Shown: in pieces, positions 1 through 11,500 of the stretch | Position numbering within the stretch: the first letter of the stretch is position 1 | How the letters are laid out: every line of letters starts with the position of its first letter | Assembly (NCBI GenBank): GCA_044449065.1 | Contig: JBIOHP010000039.1 | Span: 1-27,683, forward strand | Source: JBIOHP01 sp044449065 | GTDB lineage: Bacteria; Bacteroidota; Ignavibacteria; UBA10030; SZUA-254 | Length of the DNA: 27,683 nt | Direction of reading: 5' to 3' | Notes under the pieces: model-generated | The model's database searches: none | Told to the model about the DNA's origin: nothing | Seen by the model: only the letters and a program-made list of their open reading frames with translations | Made by a program: the position numbers and the translations under genes

Positions 1-3000
1 GCTCCCGCTGATGATGTAATCGTATAGGTGTTAATGGCAAAGGTTACACGGATCGTATGAGTCGTCGTTACATTATAGAACGTATACGTTGTTCCGGAGT
101 ACACTGCAGCGCGTTTGATCACGGACTGCGGTAGACGGATTCCTTTGGTTCCCTGCGGAATATCGTCAACATATACACTATCCACATGATATCCCGTGGC
201 TGGAGTGAATGTAAAGACTGCACTGTCTCCATAACTTACATTCGCGCTTGGCGTCGGAGATATTGATCCATTCGGACCCGACGACGAGGTAATCGCAAAT
301 TGATCGATCGCAAATGTCGCATGAATTGTATGGGTTGCCGTTACATTCGTAATCGTATACGGCGAGGTATTGCCAACGTACCCTCCATCGACAAAGATAC
401 TATCTATACGATAATTTGCGGATGGGGTAATCGTGAATGCCTGATCGGATCCATAATTTACATCGACAGTCGGAGTAGGTGATATGCTTCCATTAGGACC
501 TGCCGACGATGTGATGGTAAATTTGTCAATGGCAAAAGTAGCATGAATCGTATGAGTAGCTGTTACATTGGTAATGGTATACGGTGAGATATTCCCGACA
601 TACCCGCCATCGACGAAAATACTATCAATGTGATAATTTGCAGATGGCGTAATGGTGAATGCCTGGTCGGTTCCATACGCCACCTGTACGGTTGGCGTCG
701 GAGATATCGACCCGTTCGGTCCCGCCGACGAGGTGATTGTAAATTTGTCAATCGCAAATGTCGCATTGATCGTATGGGTTGCGGTCACATTGGTAATTGT
801 GTACGGAGAAGTATTGCCAACATATCCGCCATCTACAAAAATACTATCTATATGGTAGTGTGCATTAGGAGTAATGGTGAATGCCTGATCCGCATGTTTA
901 TTAACGATTACACTCGGTGTTGGCGATATTGAACCGTTCGCACTTGCCGAAGATGTAATGGTATAGGTTAGCAACTCGCCTGCTGCAAAATCGCTGAATG
1001 TCGTCATCCCTGACGCGGAGATACTCGTCGCTGTTTGTCCGGACGATGTAGGAAGCGTCCATGTTGGATTATCATATTTTGCCACAGCAAAGTTTGCAGT
1101 ATTTGCTCCCGCATCGACATCAGCCGCATTCCAATTCAGGGTTGCACTGTAATTATCGAATACTATACCGTTGTTTGTAACAGTCCAGTATCTGTTTACG
1201 TCTTTACTCGAATTTAATGCTGAACCCGATACCGAGGGATGTTCGCTGCCGGTTGTATTTGCCGTCAAAGACCCTGGCGTTGTCACATTATTAATGGTGA
1301 TGGAGACCGGGGTGTACCTACTCGCGTCTCCTATCTCAAACGATTTTGCCGTCGGTCCGCCAGCTGGATAATTCTTCAGGAGATTGCCGTTTACATACTT
1401 TCCGGTCCCAGCTCCTGTTACCGTTCCAGCAGTGAGAATATTAGCACCTGTTGCGATTACGCCATTGGTAAATGCTAATGTTCCGCTAACAGTTTCATTC
1501 GAGGTTAAATTAAGTCCCGCCGCATTCGCGAGAGTCAAGTTATTAAACATTGTCGGAACGCTTCCCCCCATATTCTGGAGACTGCTTCCGTTGAGCGAAA
1601 CCGTGCCGCTGTTGTGTGTAAAAGTTCCAGAATTGCTGAAATTTCCAGCAACATTTAACGTTCCTGATGGTGCAGTAATGGTACCGTTGGTGATAGTAAA
1701 AGCACCACCGACATCAACATTGGCGGGAAGTGTCCATGAAACAACGTCGTTAAAAGTGAGGTTATTAAATTTGTTCGCACCGGTTAGCAAGCCGCCGATC
1801 GCAGTGCCACCGTTATTATGATAAAACGTGATTGTACTACCGGTTGAAGTAAATGTGCCATTATTGTTGAAACTACCGCCGAACGTGTGGGAAAGTCCAC
1901 TGGCGTTAAATGTGGTACCGACGCCAATTGTGATATCACCGCCAATATCGAGACTCGAAGCAGCTGTAGCTGAATCCGTGCCGCTCATTGTGAACGTATT
2001 TCTAATTGTGGTTACACTTGTCATGGTTTTTCTTCCACTTCCAGCGAGTGTCAGGTTATAGTAGGTAATGGGGAAAACCGTTTGAACCGCGCCGGTATAA
2101 TTTACCATATTGATCGTGCCAAATGCCGACATCGTCGTTATGGTAACAGTTCCACCAAGGTTTAGAACAACAAAGGAACCTTGAGTGAGCGATCCGGCTC
2201 CAGCTAGAGACGTACCAATGGTTAATGTGTCATTATTTGTATAACTACCGGAAATGGAAACTGAGGCAATAGAAATTGCCCTTGATCCATTGAATGCTTT
2301 CGATGCACCTGTAAATGTATGCAGACCGGTATTTGAAGTCAACGTCCCGTCATTCTGCAAATTTCCAGCGAACGAAAATGCTGGCGCTGCGGTTTCAGTC
2401 CAAGCGCCGCCGCTATTCACCACAACATCTCCAGTGAAGGTTTTCGTCCCTGTTGCGCTACTAAACGCGAGGGTACCGGATACTGATGTGCTACCCGTAA
2501 CTCCCAACGTAAACCCGGCGATTGTTAAACTGTTCCCGCTGGCAATCGATAAATTGCCCGACACTGCCAAATTCGCTGCTGTTGTAGTTGTAACAGTTCC
2601 GCTTAATGTTAAATTACCACTCGCGGTGGTAATAGCTCCGATAGTCACAGAGCCGCTTCCGCTTAAAGTTAGATTATAATAAGAAATTACTCGAATCGTT
2701 TGCGCGGCACCTGTATAATTCACGGTGTTCCCGGCTCCAGTTGCAGTCAAAGATGTAATTGCAAATGAACCACCCAGATTAAGAATAGACGACGCTGAGG
2801 CGCCCTGGGTAAGACCGCCTGCTCCCGCAAGCGCTGTATTAACTGTTAATGTGCCATCGTTGGTATAGGTACCGCTGATCGTGACGCTCGGTATCGAAAT
2901 GGCGCTTGCACCGCTAAACGTCTTTGCCGCCCCCGTGAATGTATGCACACCTGTGCCTGCGTTCATCGTGCCGTCATTTTGTAAATTCCCGGCAAACGAA

Positions 3001-4907
3001 ATTGCAACCGCGGCTGCATTATCATTCCATATACCACCGCTGTTAATAATCACATTTCCGGTGTACGTTTTTGTTCCGGTGGCGCTGCTGTGAGTCAATG
3101 TACCGGTTACAGACGTTGTTCCTGTAACAGTTATATTAAATCCCGCAACGGTAAATGTTGTGCCGGTGCCCACTGTGAGATTACCCGTAATAGCCAGGTT
3201 TGCAACGGTGGTTGCAACGGCTGTACCGCTGAGGGTGAGATTTCCGCTTATAGTGATTGTAGCGGCTTGCAAAACTTTTGTACCGCTGCCGCTCAGTGTG
3301 AGATTATAGTAATTTATTCCAAAAACTGTCTGTCCGGCGCCGTTATAATTTACGGTGTTACCCGCGCCGGTCGCGGTTAGTGACGTTATCGTTGAGGTCC
3401 CACCTAAGTTGAGAGTATCGGTTGCGGCAGCTCCTTGTGTTAAGCCGCCCGCTCCCGCAAGAGCCGTAGCGACCGTCAATATACCATTGTTTGTGTACGT
3501 ACCGGTGATCGTTACACTCGGAATCGAGATAGCATTTGTGCCGCTAAAGGTTTTAGCCGCGCCGATAAATGTATGCACTCCGGTATTAGAGGTGAATGTA
3601 CCGTTATTCTGTAAATTTCCGGCGAATGAAAATGCAGGCGCTGCCGTCTCAGTCCACGCACCGCCGCCATTAATGACGACATCACCGGTGAAGGTTTTCG
3701 TCCCCGTTGCACTGCTAAACGCTAATGTACCAGTTACCGAGGTTGCTCCTGTAACACCTAGTGTAAATCCTGCTATAGTTAACGAGGTACCACTACCAAC
3801 CGTAAGAGCGCCTGTGATAGCCAAATTTGCTGCCGTAGTTGCGGTCGCAGTGCCACTGAGTGTCAAACCTCCGCCAATTGTTGTAGTACCTGCCTGGAGT
3901 GTTTTCGTGCCTGAACCTGATAAGGTCAGGTTTCCGGCGTAATTTTCACTCGAGACTGATTGAGCTGTCCCACTATAATTGATAGTCGATGTAGCATTAA
4001 ATGTGTGAGTGGTAAAATTTGAGGGTATCGTGTTCGTCCCACCGATGGTCAGTGTTGCTCCTGCGCCAACTGTAAGCGTGCCTCCACCTGCCGTTCTATT
4101 TGCCGTGAATGATTGTAAATCAAAATTCCCTGTCGTAACCGATAAATTGGCAGCTTCGGAAATATTCGCTGTAAGTCTTACGCCTACTGAATTACTTATT
4201 GTTAACGTGCTAAAAGCGGTTGTTGACGAACCACCAATGGTATCCTGAGCAGCGCCGTTAAATGTTACAGTAGCCGTACCTGCCGTATACGTACCATTGT
4301 TCAACCAATTACCAGCCACATTAAGAGCAAAATTTCCAGACGCTAAAGTAGCACCCGATGAGATAGTTAATTTACCGGTAAGAGAAGTCGCAACGCCGAG
4401 AGTTGAAATGCCACCATTGAGTATTAAATTATTATACGTCGTTAAGTTTGGATCCATCGTACTCGTGGCGTTAAATTGGACAGTTCCTGTCCCGGGCGTC
4501 CATGTCCCTAAATTTGTTACGGTAATAGCGTTACATATAAGCGTTCCTCCACTCGTCATGGTAACGCTACCAAGTCTAACTGCACTATTACCGAGATGTA
4601 CTAATCTCGTTACGGTGAGTTGAGATCCGCTATTGAATACTAACGTACCAGCTCCACCACCGGTAGTTGGACTGCCTATTTCCATACCGATGCATGCTGC
4701 GGTATTAATATCCACTGTAACCGTGAATCCACCGGCAATGATAACCGAATCACCTGCTACCGGAGCTGTGCCGCCCCAGGTCGCAGCTACGCTCCAGTTG
4801 CCTGTCGTCGCGCTGGTTCTGGTTGCCGCGTTAATATCGATTGTCGTTGCTCCGATAAGTAACATTACAATCATTGCAAATGAAAAAATTCTAATAAAAG
4901 TTCTCAT
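1..4907 (-). CDS. Giant secreted repeat protein, left copy (3' end outside window)
   Basis: The frame is open from the ATG at 4905-4907 to the left edge (about 1635 codons) with no stop, so the C-terminus is missing. The start is set by an AGGGGAT ribosome site at 4912-4918 and a signal peptide (MRTFIRIFSFAMIVMLLIGA..., cleavage probably near residue 27). Next comes a TSATTGNWS...TWGG...GDSVII segment of the kind that opens many secreted beta-helix proteins. From about residue 320 to 950 there are three units of about 210 residues rich in Thr, Gly, Ser and Asn (LTLSGSGTKTL, GNLTVGTGTT, GVHTFTGAAKTFSG), then a diverged fourth. From about residue 1314 there are at least four divergent InlB-type repeats (TITSSAGPNGSISPTP...HIDSIFVDGGYVGN) and the start of a fifth. 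No catalytic motif is seen. It is a paralogue of the gene at 5525-12013, whose C-terminal sorting domain predicts type IX export. A role as a cell-surface adhesin or matrix protein is inference. Confidence 0.88.
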   Translation of the reverse strand, partial: MRTFIRIFSFAMIVMLLIGATTIDINAATRTSATTGNWSVAATWGGTAPVAGDSVIIAGGFTVTVDINTAACIGMEIGSPTTGGGAGTLVFNSGSQLTVTRLVHLGNSAVRLGSVTMTSGGTLICNAITVTNLGTWTPGTGTVQFNATSTMDPNLTTYNNLILNGGISTLGVATSLTGKLTISSGATLASGNFALNVAGNWLNNGTYTAGTATVTFNGAAQDTIGGSSTTAFSTLTISNSVGVRLTANISEAANLSVTTGNFDLQSFTANRTAGGGTLTVGAGATLTIGGTNTIPSNFTTHTFNATSTINYSGTAQSVSSENYAGNLTLSGSGTKTLQAGTTTIGGGLTLSGTATATTAANLAITGALTVGSGTSLTIAGFTLGVTGATSVTGTLAFSSATGTKTFTGDVVINGGGAWTETAAPAFSFAGNLQNNGTFTSNTGVHTFIGAAKTFSGTNAISIPSVTITGTYTNNGILTVATALAGAGGLTQGAAATDTLNLGGTSTITSLTATGAGNTVNYNGAGQTVFGINYYNLTLSGSGTKVLQAATITISGNLTLSGTAVATTVANLAITGNLTVGTGTTFTVAGFNITVTGTTSVTGTLTHSSATGTKTYTGNVIINSGGIWNDNAAAVAISFAGNLQNDGTMNAGTGVHTFTGAAKTFSGASAISIPSVTISGTYTNDGTLTVNTALAGAGGLTQGASASSILNLGGSFAITSLTATGAGNTVNYTGAAQTIRVISYYNLTLSGSGSVTIGAITTASGNLTLSGTVTTTTAANLAVSGNLSIASGNSLTIAGFTLGVTGSTSVSGTLAFSSATGTKTFTGDVVVNSGGAWTETAAPAFSFAGNLQNDGTLTSNTGLHTFTGASKAFNGSRAISIASVSISGSYTNNDTLTIGTSLAGAGSLTQGSFVVLNLGGTVTITTMSAFGTINMVNYTGAVQTVFPITYYNLTLAGSGRKTMTSVTTIRNTFTMSGTDSATAASSLDIGGDITIGVGTTFNASGLSHTFGGSFNNNGTFTSTGSTITFYHNNGGTAIGGLLTGANKFNNLTFNDVVSWTLPANVDVGGAFTITNGTITAPSGTLNVAGNFSNSGTFTHNSGTVSLNGSSLQNMGGSVPTMFNNLTLANAAGLNLTSNETVSGTLAFTNGVIATGANILTAGTVTGAGTGKYVNGNLLKNYPAGGPTAKSFEIGDASRYTPVSITINNVTTPGSLTANTTGSEHPSVSGSALNSSKDVNRYWTVTNNGIVFDNYSATLNWNAADVDAGANTANFAVAKYDNPTWTLPTSSGQTATSISASGMTTFSDFAAGELLTYTITSSASANGSISPTPSVIVNKHADQAFTITPNAHYHIDSIFVDGGYVGNTSPYTITNVTATHTINATFAIDKFTITSSAGPNGSISPTPTVQVAYGTDQAFTITPSANYHIDSIFVDGGYVGNISPYTITNVTATHTIHATFAIDKFTITSSAGPNGSISPTPTVDVNYGSDQAFTITPSANYRIDSIFVDGGYVGNTSPYTITNVTATHTIHATFAIDQFAITSSSGPNGSISPTPSANVSYGDSAVFTFTPATGYHVDSVYVDDIPQGTKGIRLPQSVIKRAAVYSGTTYTFYNVTTTHTIRVTFAINTYTITSSAG

Positions 4908-4911
4908 AGTA

Positions 4912-5042
4912 ATCCCCTGTAAATGTGAGATAATTGATGATTTTTAAAAAATATGTTAAAAATGTTAATGTTTGTGTTTTTTTCTGGGAAAATTTTCATG
5001 TCGAAACTCGTCTATGATACGAATTTTAGAACAAAGTGTCAA
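4912..5042 (-). promoter_or_regulatory. Promoter and leader of the left giant-protein gene
   Basis: On the minus strand TTGACA lies at 5037-5042 and TATCAT at 5014-5019, with exactly 17 bp between them. The predicted transcript starts near 5007 and has an AT-rich leader of about 100 nt ending in AGGGGAT at 4912-4918. The same arrangement, with the same spacing and a similar spacer (C..T..TC.AAAATTC), precedes the second copy, which supports it as a real promoter. Confidence 0.7.
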
Positions 5043-5462
5043 TACGTCGCTATAAAATAATTAGCGATTATTAATAAAATGAATTTATTGTGGTTTTTGA
5101 TTTGTTTTGGCAGAATATTTAGTTGATCTGTATCACGGTGTTTTACATAATGTTTGTGAAATCAGGTCGTTGAAAAAATTACATTAGAAAGGGACTACTT
5201 TATATGACAATCACATATTAGCTGATATTTTAGATATCAGATGAATTAAACGCTGATCCCGAAGATAGATTGATTAACAATTATAGAAATTAGAATTATA
5301 AAATCTTTTGCGATGCTGGAATCCGGAAGTTTGTTATCAACTACCGAGGATGTATGATAAGATCTCTTTGATGTGAAAGTACAATACAGAGCTCGGTCAA
5401 CGCGCCATAATTTAACTAAATTGTAATCTGAAAAGTGGGATGTCTCGCTGTGTTATTCTCTT

Positions 5463-5501
5463 CCCTCCCTCCATCGCCAATAAAACGCGGCGGAGGGAGG
5501 G
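5463..5501. terminator. GC-rich hairpin after the right giant-protein gene
   Basis: CCCTCCCTCC (5463-5472) pairs perfectly with GGAGGGAGGG (5492-5501); GCC/GGC inside the loop may extend it. It begins 24 nt past the stop codon of the gene at 5525-12013, so a role in 3'-end formation is plausible. There is no clear T-run after it on either strand, so it is not a textbook intrinsic terminator. Its ATAAAA loop and GGCGGAGGG arm resemble the hairpin at 20945-20979. Confidence 0.45.
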
Positions 5502-5524
5502 GATCGAGAATTATTTAACTGATG

Positions 5525-8500
5525 TTATTTCACTAATATCATCCGCATTACTTGCGTGTTTGCACCGGCAACGATCCTGTAGAAGTAAACTCCGCTGGAA
5601 TAATCTCCGGCATTCCAAACGACGGAATAACGATTTGCTTCCTGGAAGTTATTGACTAATGTTGCCACTTCTTGTCCGATAATATTATAGATCTTCAGAC
5701 TAACAAAACCGCTCGTTGGAACCGAGTAACGAATTGTCGTCGTTGGATTGAATGGATTAGGATAGTTCTGCGATAATTTAAATACTAACGGCTCCTGACC
5801 GTTAACGCCTAGTACGACATTAACTTTTATTTCAGAAGAATATTCAACATCGCCATTCAAGTCGACGGTCCGCAGGCGGTAATAGTACACTCCGCCAGTC
5901 GCTTTAGCATCGGTCCATGAATAATGATGGAGTTGATTGACTGATGTTCCGGCGCCTGCAATCAAATCGCTTACGTCAGTATACGCCTTTGAGCGTTCAT
6001 CATGGCGTTGTATAAAGAACCCATAAGTATTTTGTTCTGTAACCGTCGTCCAGTCAATTTTTATTGTATGGGACGCAACAGTCATCCCGGTAAATTCAGA
6101 CAGCGTGATAGGCAACACACCTGGATTACCGAGAGTGTATCTGCCCGTGTTCAGGATGTTGGATATAGTGCCGACATAAGGATTCGACCCGACTGGAGGA
6201 GTAAGATATGTTCCTTCTTCCACCCATGCCGTGCCATTATTCCGCCACGACGCCGCTGAATTCCTCAGAAACGCTGTTCCTTCTTCGGAACCATTCCACT
6301 GGAAGGTCATCGTGATTAATCCGACACTATCGGCAGTTGATCGGCTTAGATCGATTGTCCGTTGAATTGCTGCCGAATCTTTGCTGCTTGGCGGATTTAC
6401 CGATGAAAGAATCCTGACCCCGAATGTATCCGCGCTGGTTTGTGTTGCCAGAGTTACGTTATTAAACCCGGTCACCGTACCGACAGGGAATGCTACCGTT
6501 GCGGTGGTCACATACCGGACTAATTTTCCGGCACCGTTCGTTACGACATAACTGGAAGCAGAACCACCCCCGATGATGGCAGTAGACAATAGGGTGAGAT
6601 TATTGTTTCCGAGAACTACTTTACCATTGGTAAGTGTTAGTCCGGCTTGTAGTGTAAGCGGAGACGTTACGTTCAGATCCGCTCCACTATTATTCACCTG
6701 TATTCCGCGGATTTGCGCGCCCGAAGATAGGTATTGTGTTCCGCTGCCATTGAAGATAATGAACGATCCGGTTGAACCGGTGCTGTTATTGACCAGAGCG
6801 CCCGTACAGCTGAAATCTCCGCCGACGAAAATTCTCTGACTTGCTTGAGCGGCAAAAACAACAGAATCTGATATAATCATACTACCGGAGAGCGATCCTA
6901 TGGTTGAGACGATTAATATACGTCCTGCGTTGTTGCCGTAATTCAATTTTCCCTGCACATTGATCGCACCGCAAATACCATCGATGTCCAATGTTACTAT
7001 CGTCCCCGGAGCTATTATAACGCTATCGGAACTTGAAGGGACAAGATTTTTTGACCATGTCGATGGGGAACTCCAGAGTCCTGTCGGCACAATACTGACC
7101 TGATTCGGTCCCGAGATAAACGCAGCCCGAATTGTATGATTTGCCGTTACAGTGGTAAACGTATATGTCGGAGCAACTGGTTGACTAACCTCATCAACAA
7201 GGATACTATCTGTCATGTAGCCATAATTCGGAGTTATTGTGAAAGTTTGGTTGGAATCCACTATCACAGTTACCGGTCCTAAGGGTGATATTGTTCCGTG
7301 TGGTCCGGCAGATGAAGTGATAGTAAATACGTTCACCGCAAATGTCACATAGATAGTATGAGATGTTGTTACGTCTTTAATTGTGTCGGGCGAGGTATTT
7401 CCGATATAACCGCCATCGACAAATATGCTGTCGATGTGATACCGTGCATCCGGCGTCATCGTGAACGCTTGATCAGCGCCATAATTAACATCAACAGATG
7501 GAGTCGGAGATATATTTCCATTTGCTCCCGCTGATGAGGTAATAGTAAAGGTATTGATAGCAAATGTTACGTAAATTGTATGGCTCGTTGTCACATTATA
7601 GAACGTATATGTTGTTCCTGAGTACGATTTCACATGTTTTATAATCGATTGCGGTAAACGGATTCCTTTTGTCCCCTGCGGTACTCCGTCAACATAAACA
7701 CTATCCACATGATAGCCCGTAGAAGGCGTGAACGTAAATACCGCGCTGTCTCCGTAACTGACACTAAGGCTTGGTGTTGGAGATATCGATCCGTTCGATC
7801 CAGAAGATGATGTGATCGTGAATTGATCGATTGCAAATTTGGCGTTTATTGTGTGCGTTGCAGTCACATTAGTAAACGTATATGGCGATGTATTTCCCAC
7901 ATACCCGCCATCTACGAAGATGCTGTCAATATGGTAATTTGCGGATGGCGTAATGGTAAACGCCTGATCGACATGTTTAACAACATCAACACTTGGAGTC
8001 GGCGAAATAGAACCGTTCGGACCTGCGGAAGAAGTTATTGTATAGGTTTGCAACTCTCCTGCTGCAAAGTCACTGAATGAGGTTAATCCCGTGGCTGAAA
8101 TACTTGTCGGTGTTTGTCCCGAAGATGTTGGAAGCGTCCAAATGGGATTATCGTACTTTGCTACGACAAAGTTTGCGGTATTCGCTCCGCCATCAACATC
8201 GGTTGGGTCCCAATTCAGCGTTGCGCTATAATTATCGAACGCTATTCCATTATTCGTTACTGTCCAGTACCGGTTAACATCTTTAGCTGAATTTAACGAA
8301 GATCCAGATAACGACGGATGTTCGCTGCCGGTGGTATTTGCCGTCAACGATCCCGGAGTCGTTACGTTATTAATCGTGATGGAAACCGCCGCGATCTTAC
8401 TGGCATCCCCGATTTCAAATGTATTCGTAGTTGGTCCGCCCGCCGGGAAATTCTTTTGCAAATTACCATTAACATATTTCCCTGTCGCTGCGCCGGTCAC

Positions 8501-11500
8501 GGTTCCTGCCGTGAGGATATTAGCACCGGTGGCAATCACACCGTTTGTAAATGTTAGTGTGCCGCTTATGGTCTCATTTGAAGTCAAGGCAGCCCCACTA
8601 CTATTCGTCATGGTTAAATTATTAAAAGTCGTGGGTATACTCCCTCCCAGATGTTGGAGTCCGCTTCCGTTAAGCGATACAGTCCCGCTATTATGCGTAA
8701 ATGTTCCGGAATTGCTGAAATCACCGGCAACATTTAAAGTGCCTGATGGCGCCGTAACAGTACCATTCGTGATTGTAAATGTTCCACCGATATCAGCGTT
8801 TGAACTGAATGTCCAACCACCACCGATTCCGTTGAAAACGATATTATTAAATTTATCCACGCCCGTAAGTGTGCCGCTGATCGTTTTTCCTGATGCCGTG
8901 GAAGTAAACGTAATCGTTGATCCCGTTGATGTGAATGTGCCGCTATTCGAGAAACTCCCTCCAAATAAATGTGAAAGAGACCCCGTGTTAAATGTTGTTC
9001 CGCTTCCAACAGAGACATCACCGCCAACCGTCATACCGGTTGCAGCCGTTACACTTGCTGTACCGCTTATAGTAAGATTACCGTTAATCGTTGAAACGCC
9101 CGTCATCGTCTTTGTGCCAGAGGCGCTTAATGTAAGGTGATGATACGAGGTAGCATTTACTATTTGTGCTGCACCATTATAATTCACAGTATTGCCGACT
9201 CCGTTGGCAGTCAAAGTAGTGATACCGGATGTTCCACCGATATTCAGTATGGATGATGCTGCGGCACCCTGAGTAAGGGAGCCGGTTCCACTGAGTGCCG
9301 TGCCGACTGTTAACGTAATGTTATTGGTATATGCGCCGGGATTCGTTATCGTCACGTTTGCGATAGATATCGCATTCGCTCCATTAAATGCTTTTGAGGC
9401 GCCTGTGAACGTATGTACGCCCGTATTTGAGGTAAATGTACCGTCATTCTGTAAATTTCCTGCAAATGAAAACGCCGGAGCTGCAGTTTCAGTCCACACA
9501 CCGCCGCTATTTACCACGACATCTCCCGTGAACGTTTTCGTCCCTGTTGCGCTATTAAACGCGAGTGTCCCGGATACTGAAGTACTTCCCGTAACTCCTA
9601 ACGTGAATCCGGCGATTGTTAAACTGTTCCCGCTGGCAATTGATAAATTGCCTGCCACTGCCAGGTTCGCAGCAGTTGTTGCTGTAACCGTCCCGCTTAA
9701 TGTTAAATTACCACCAATAGTGGTAATTGCTCCGAACGTCACCGCGCCGCTTCCGCTTAATGTAAGATTATAATAGGCGGTCACCTTAATCGTTTGCGCC
9801 GCGCCGGTATAATTCACGGTGTTGCCTACCCCGGTCGCTGTCAAAGTGGTAATAGCGGAAGTGCCACCAAGATTAAGAATAGACGACGCTGAGGCGCCCT
9901 GGGTGAGACCGCCTGCTCCCGCAAGCGCTGTAGTAACTGTTAATGTGCCATTGTTGGTATAGGTACCGCTGATTGTGACACTTGGTATTGAAATAGCATT
10001 CGCTCCGCTAAACGTCTTCGCGGCGCCTGTGAAGGTATGCACACCTATGCCGGCATTCATTGTGCCGTCATTTTGTAAATTCCCGGCAAACGAAATTGCA
10101 ACCGCGGCTGCATTATCATTCCATATACCACCGCTGTTAATAATCACATTTCCGGTGTACGTTTTTGTTCCGGTGGCGCTGCTGTGAGTCAATGTGCCGG
10201 TTACAGACGTTGTTCCTGTAACAGTTAAATTAAATCCCGCAACGGTAAATGTTGTGCCGGTGCCCACTGTGAGATTACCCGTAATAGCCAGGTTTGCAAC
10301 GGTGGTTGCAACGGCTGTACCGCTGAGGGTGAGATTTCCGCTTATAGTGGTTGTAGCGGCTTGCAAAACATTTGTACCGCTGCCGCTTAATGTGAGATTA
10401 TAGTAATTATTTCCATGCACCGTTTGTCCTGCGCCGTTATAATTTACCGTATTGCCTGCACCGGTCGCGGTTAGTGTGGTTATCGTTGACGTTCCCCCTA
10501 AATTGAGAGTATCGGTTGCGGCAGCTCCTTGTGTTAAGCCGCCAGCTCCCGCAAGTGCAGTACCAACCGTGAAGGTACCATTGTTTGTGTAAGTACCGGT
10601 GATCGTTACACTCGGAATCGAGATAGCATTTGTGCCGCTAAAAGTCTTCGCCGCACCTGTGAAGGTATGGACACCTGTGTTTGAAGTGAATGTCCCGTTA
10701 TTCTGAAAATTTCCGGCGAATGAAAATGCTGGCGCTGTCGTCTCAGTCCACGCACCGCCGCTATTAATGACGACATCTCCAGTAAAAGTTTTAGTTCCTG
10801 TTGCACTGCTAAACGCAAGTGTGCCGGTTACCGATGTTGCTCCTGTAACACCTAGCGTAAATCCTGCTATTGTTAACGTAGTACCTGTACCAACCGTAAG
10901 AGTGCCTGTAATCGCCAAGTTTGCAACGGTAGTTGCCGCGGCTGTTCCACTGAGCGATAAACTGCCTCCAATTGTCGTTGTACCTGCCTGGAGTGTTTTC
11001 ACTCCTGAGCCGGATAATGTTAGATTACCGGCATAATTTTCGCTCGAAATCGTTTGAGCTGCGCCATTATAATTAATCGTTGATGTCGCATTAAAAGTGT
11101 GCGTGGTGAAATTTGTGGGCATGTTGCTTGCCCCGCCAATTGTTAGTGTTGCCCCGGCGGCTACCGTAAGAGTACCGCCACCAGGAGTCGCCCGGTTAGC
11201 GGTGAATGTTTGTAAATCAAAATTTCCGGCTGTTACAGATAAATTAGCAGATTCAACAATCAACACGCTGAGTCTCACACCAACTGAATTACTAATCGCC
11301 AGCGTGTTAAATGCGGTTGATGACGAACCTCCGATCGTATCCTGGGACGTACCGTTAAACGTAACGGTACCCGTCCCCGCTGTAAATGTTCCGCCATTAT
11401 TCAACCAATTACCCCCTACGTTAAACGCAAAATTTGACGCACTAACAGCTAATGTTGTTCCAGATGAGATGGTCAAATTACCCGTAAGCGATGTGGCAAC

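Larger units (their letters stand above)
4908..5524. other. AT-rich spacer between the two giant-protein genes
   Basis: This 617-nt spacer holds the promoter and leader of the left gene (about 4908-5042) and a GC-rich hairpin (5463-5501) just after the stop of the right gene. The stretch 5043-5460 is AT-rich and no gene, RNA or repeat was recognised in it. Confidence 0.6.

Noticed and set aside
8331..9140. A 269-codon plus-strand frame, and many similar Val/Pro-rich frames along 1384-4947 and 8331-11555
   Set aside because: They lie opposite the giant secreted proteins, all in the same antisense register. Their Val/Pro/Ala-rich, repetitive composition is the complement of Thr/Gly/Asn codons. 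No start signals or domains.
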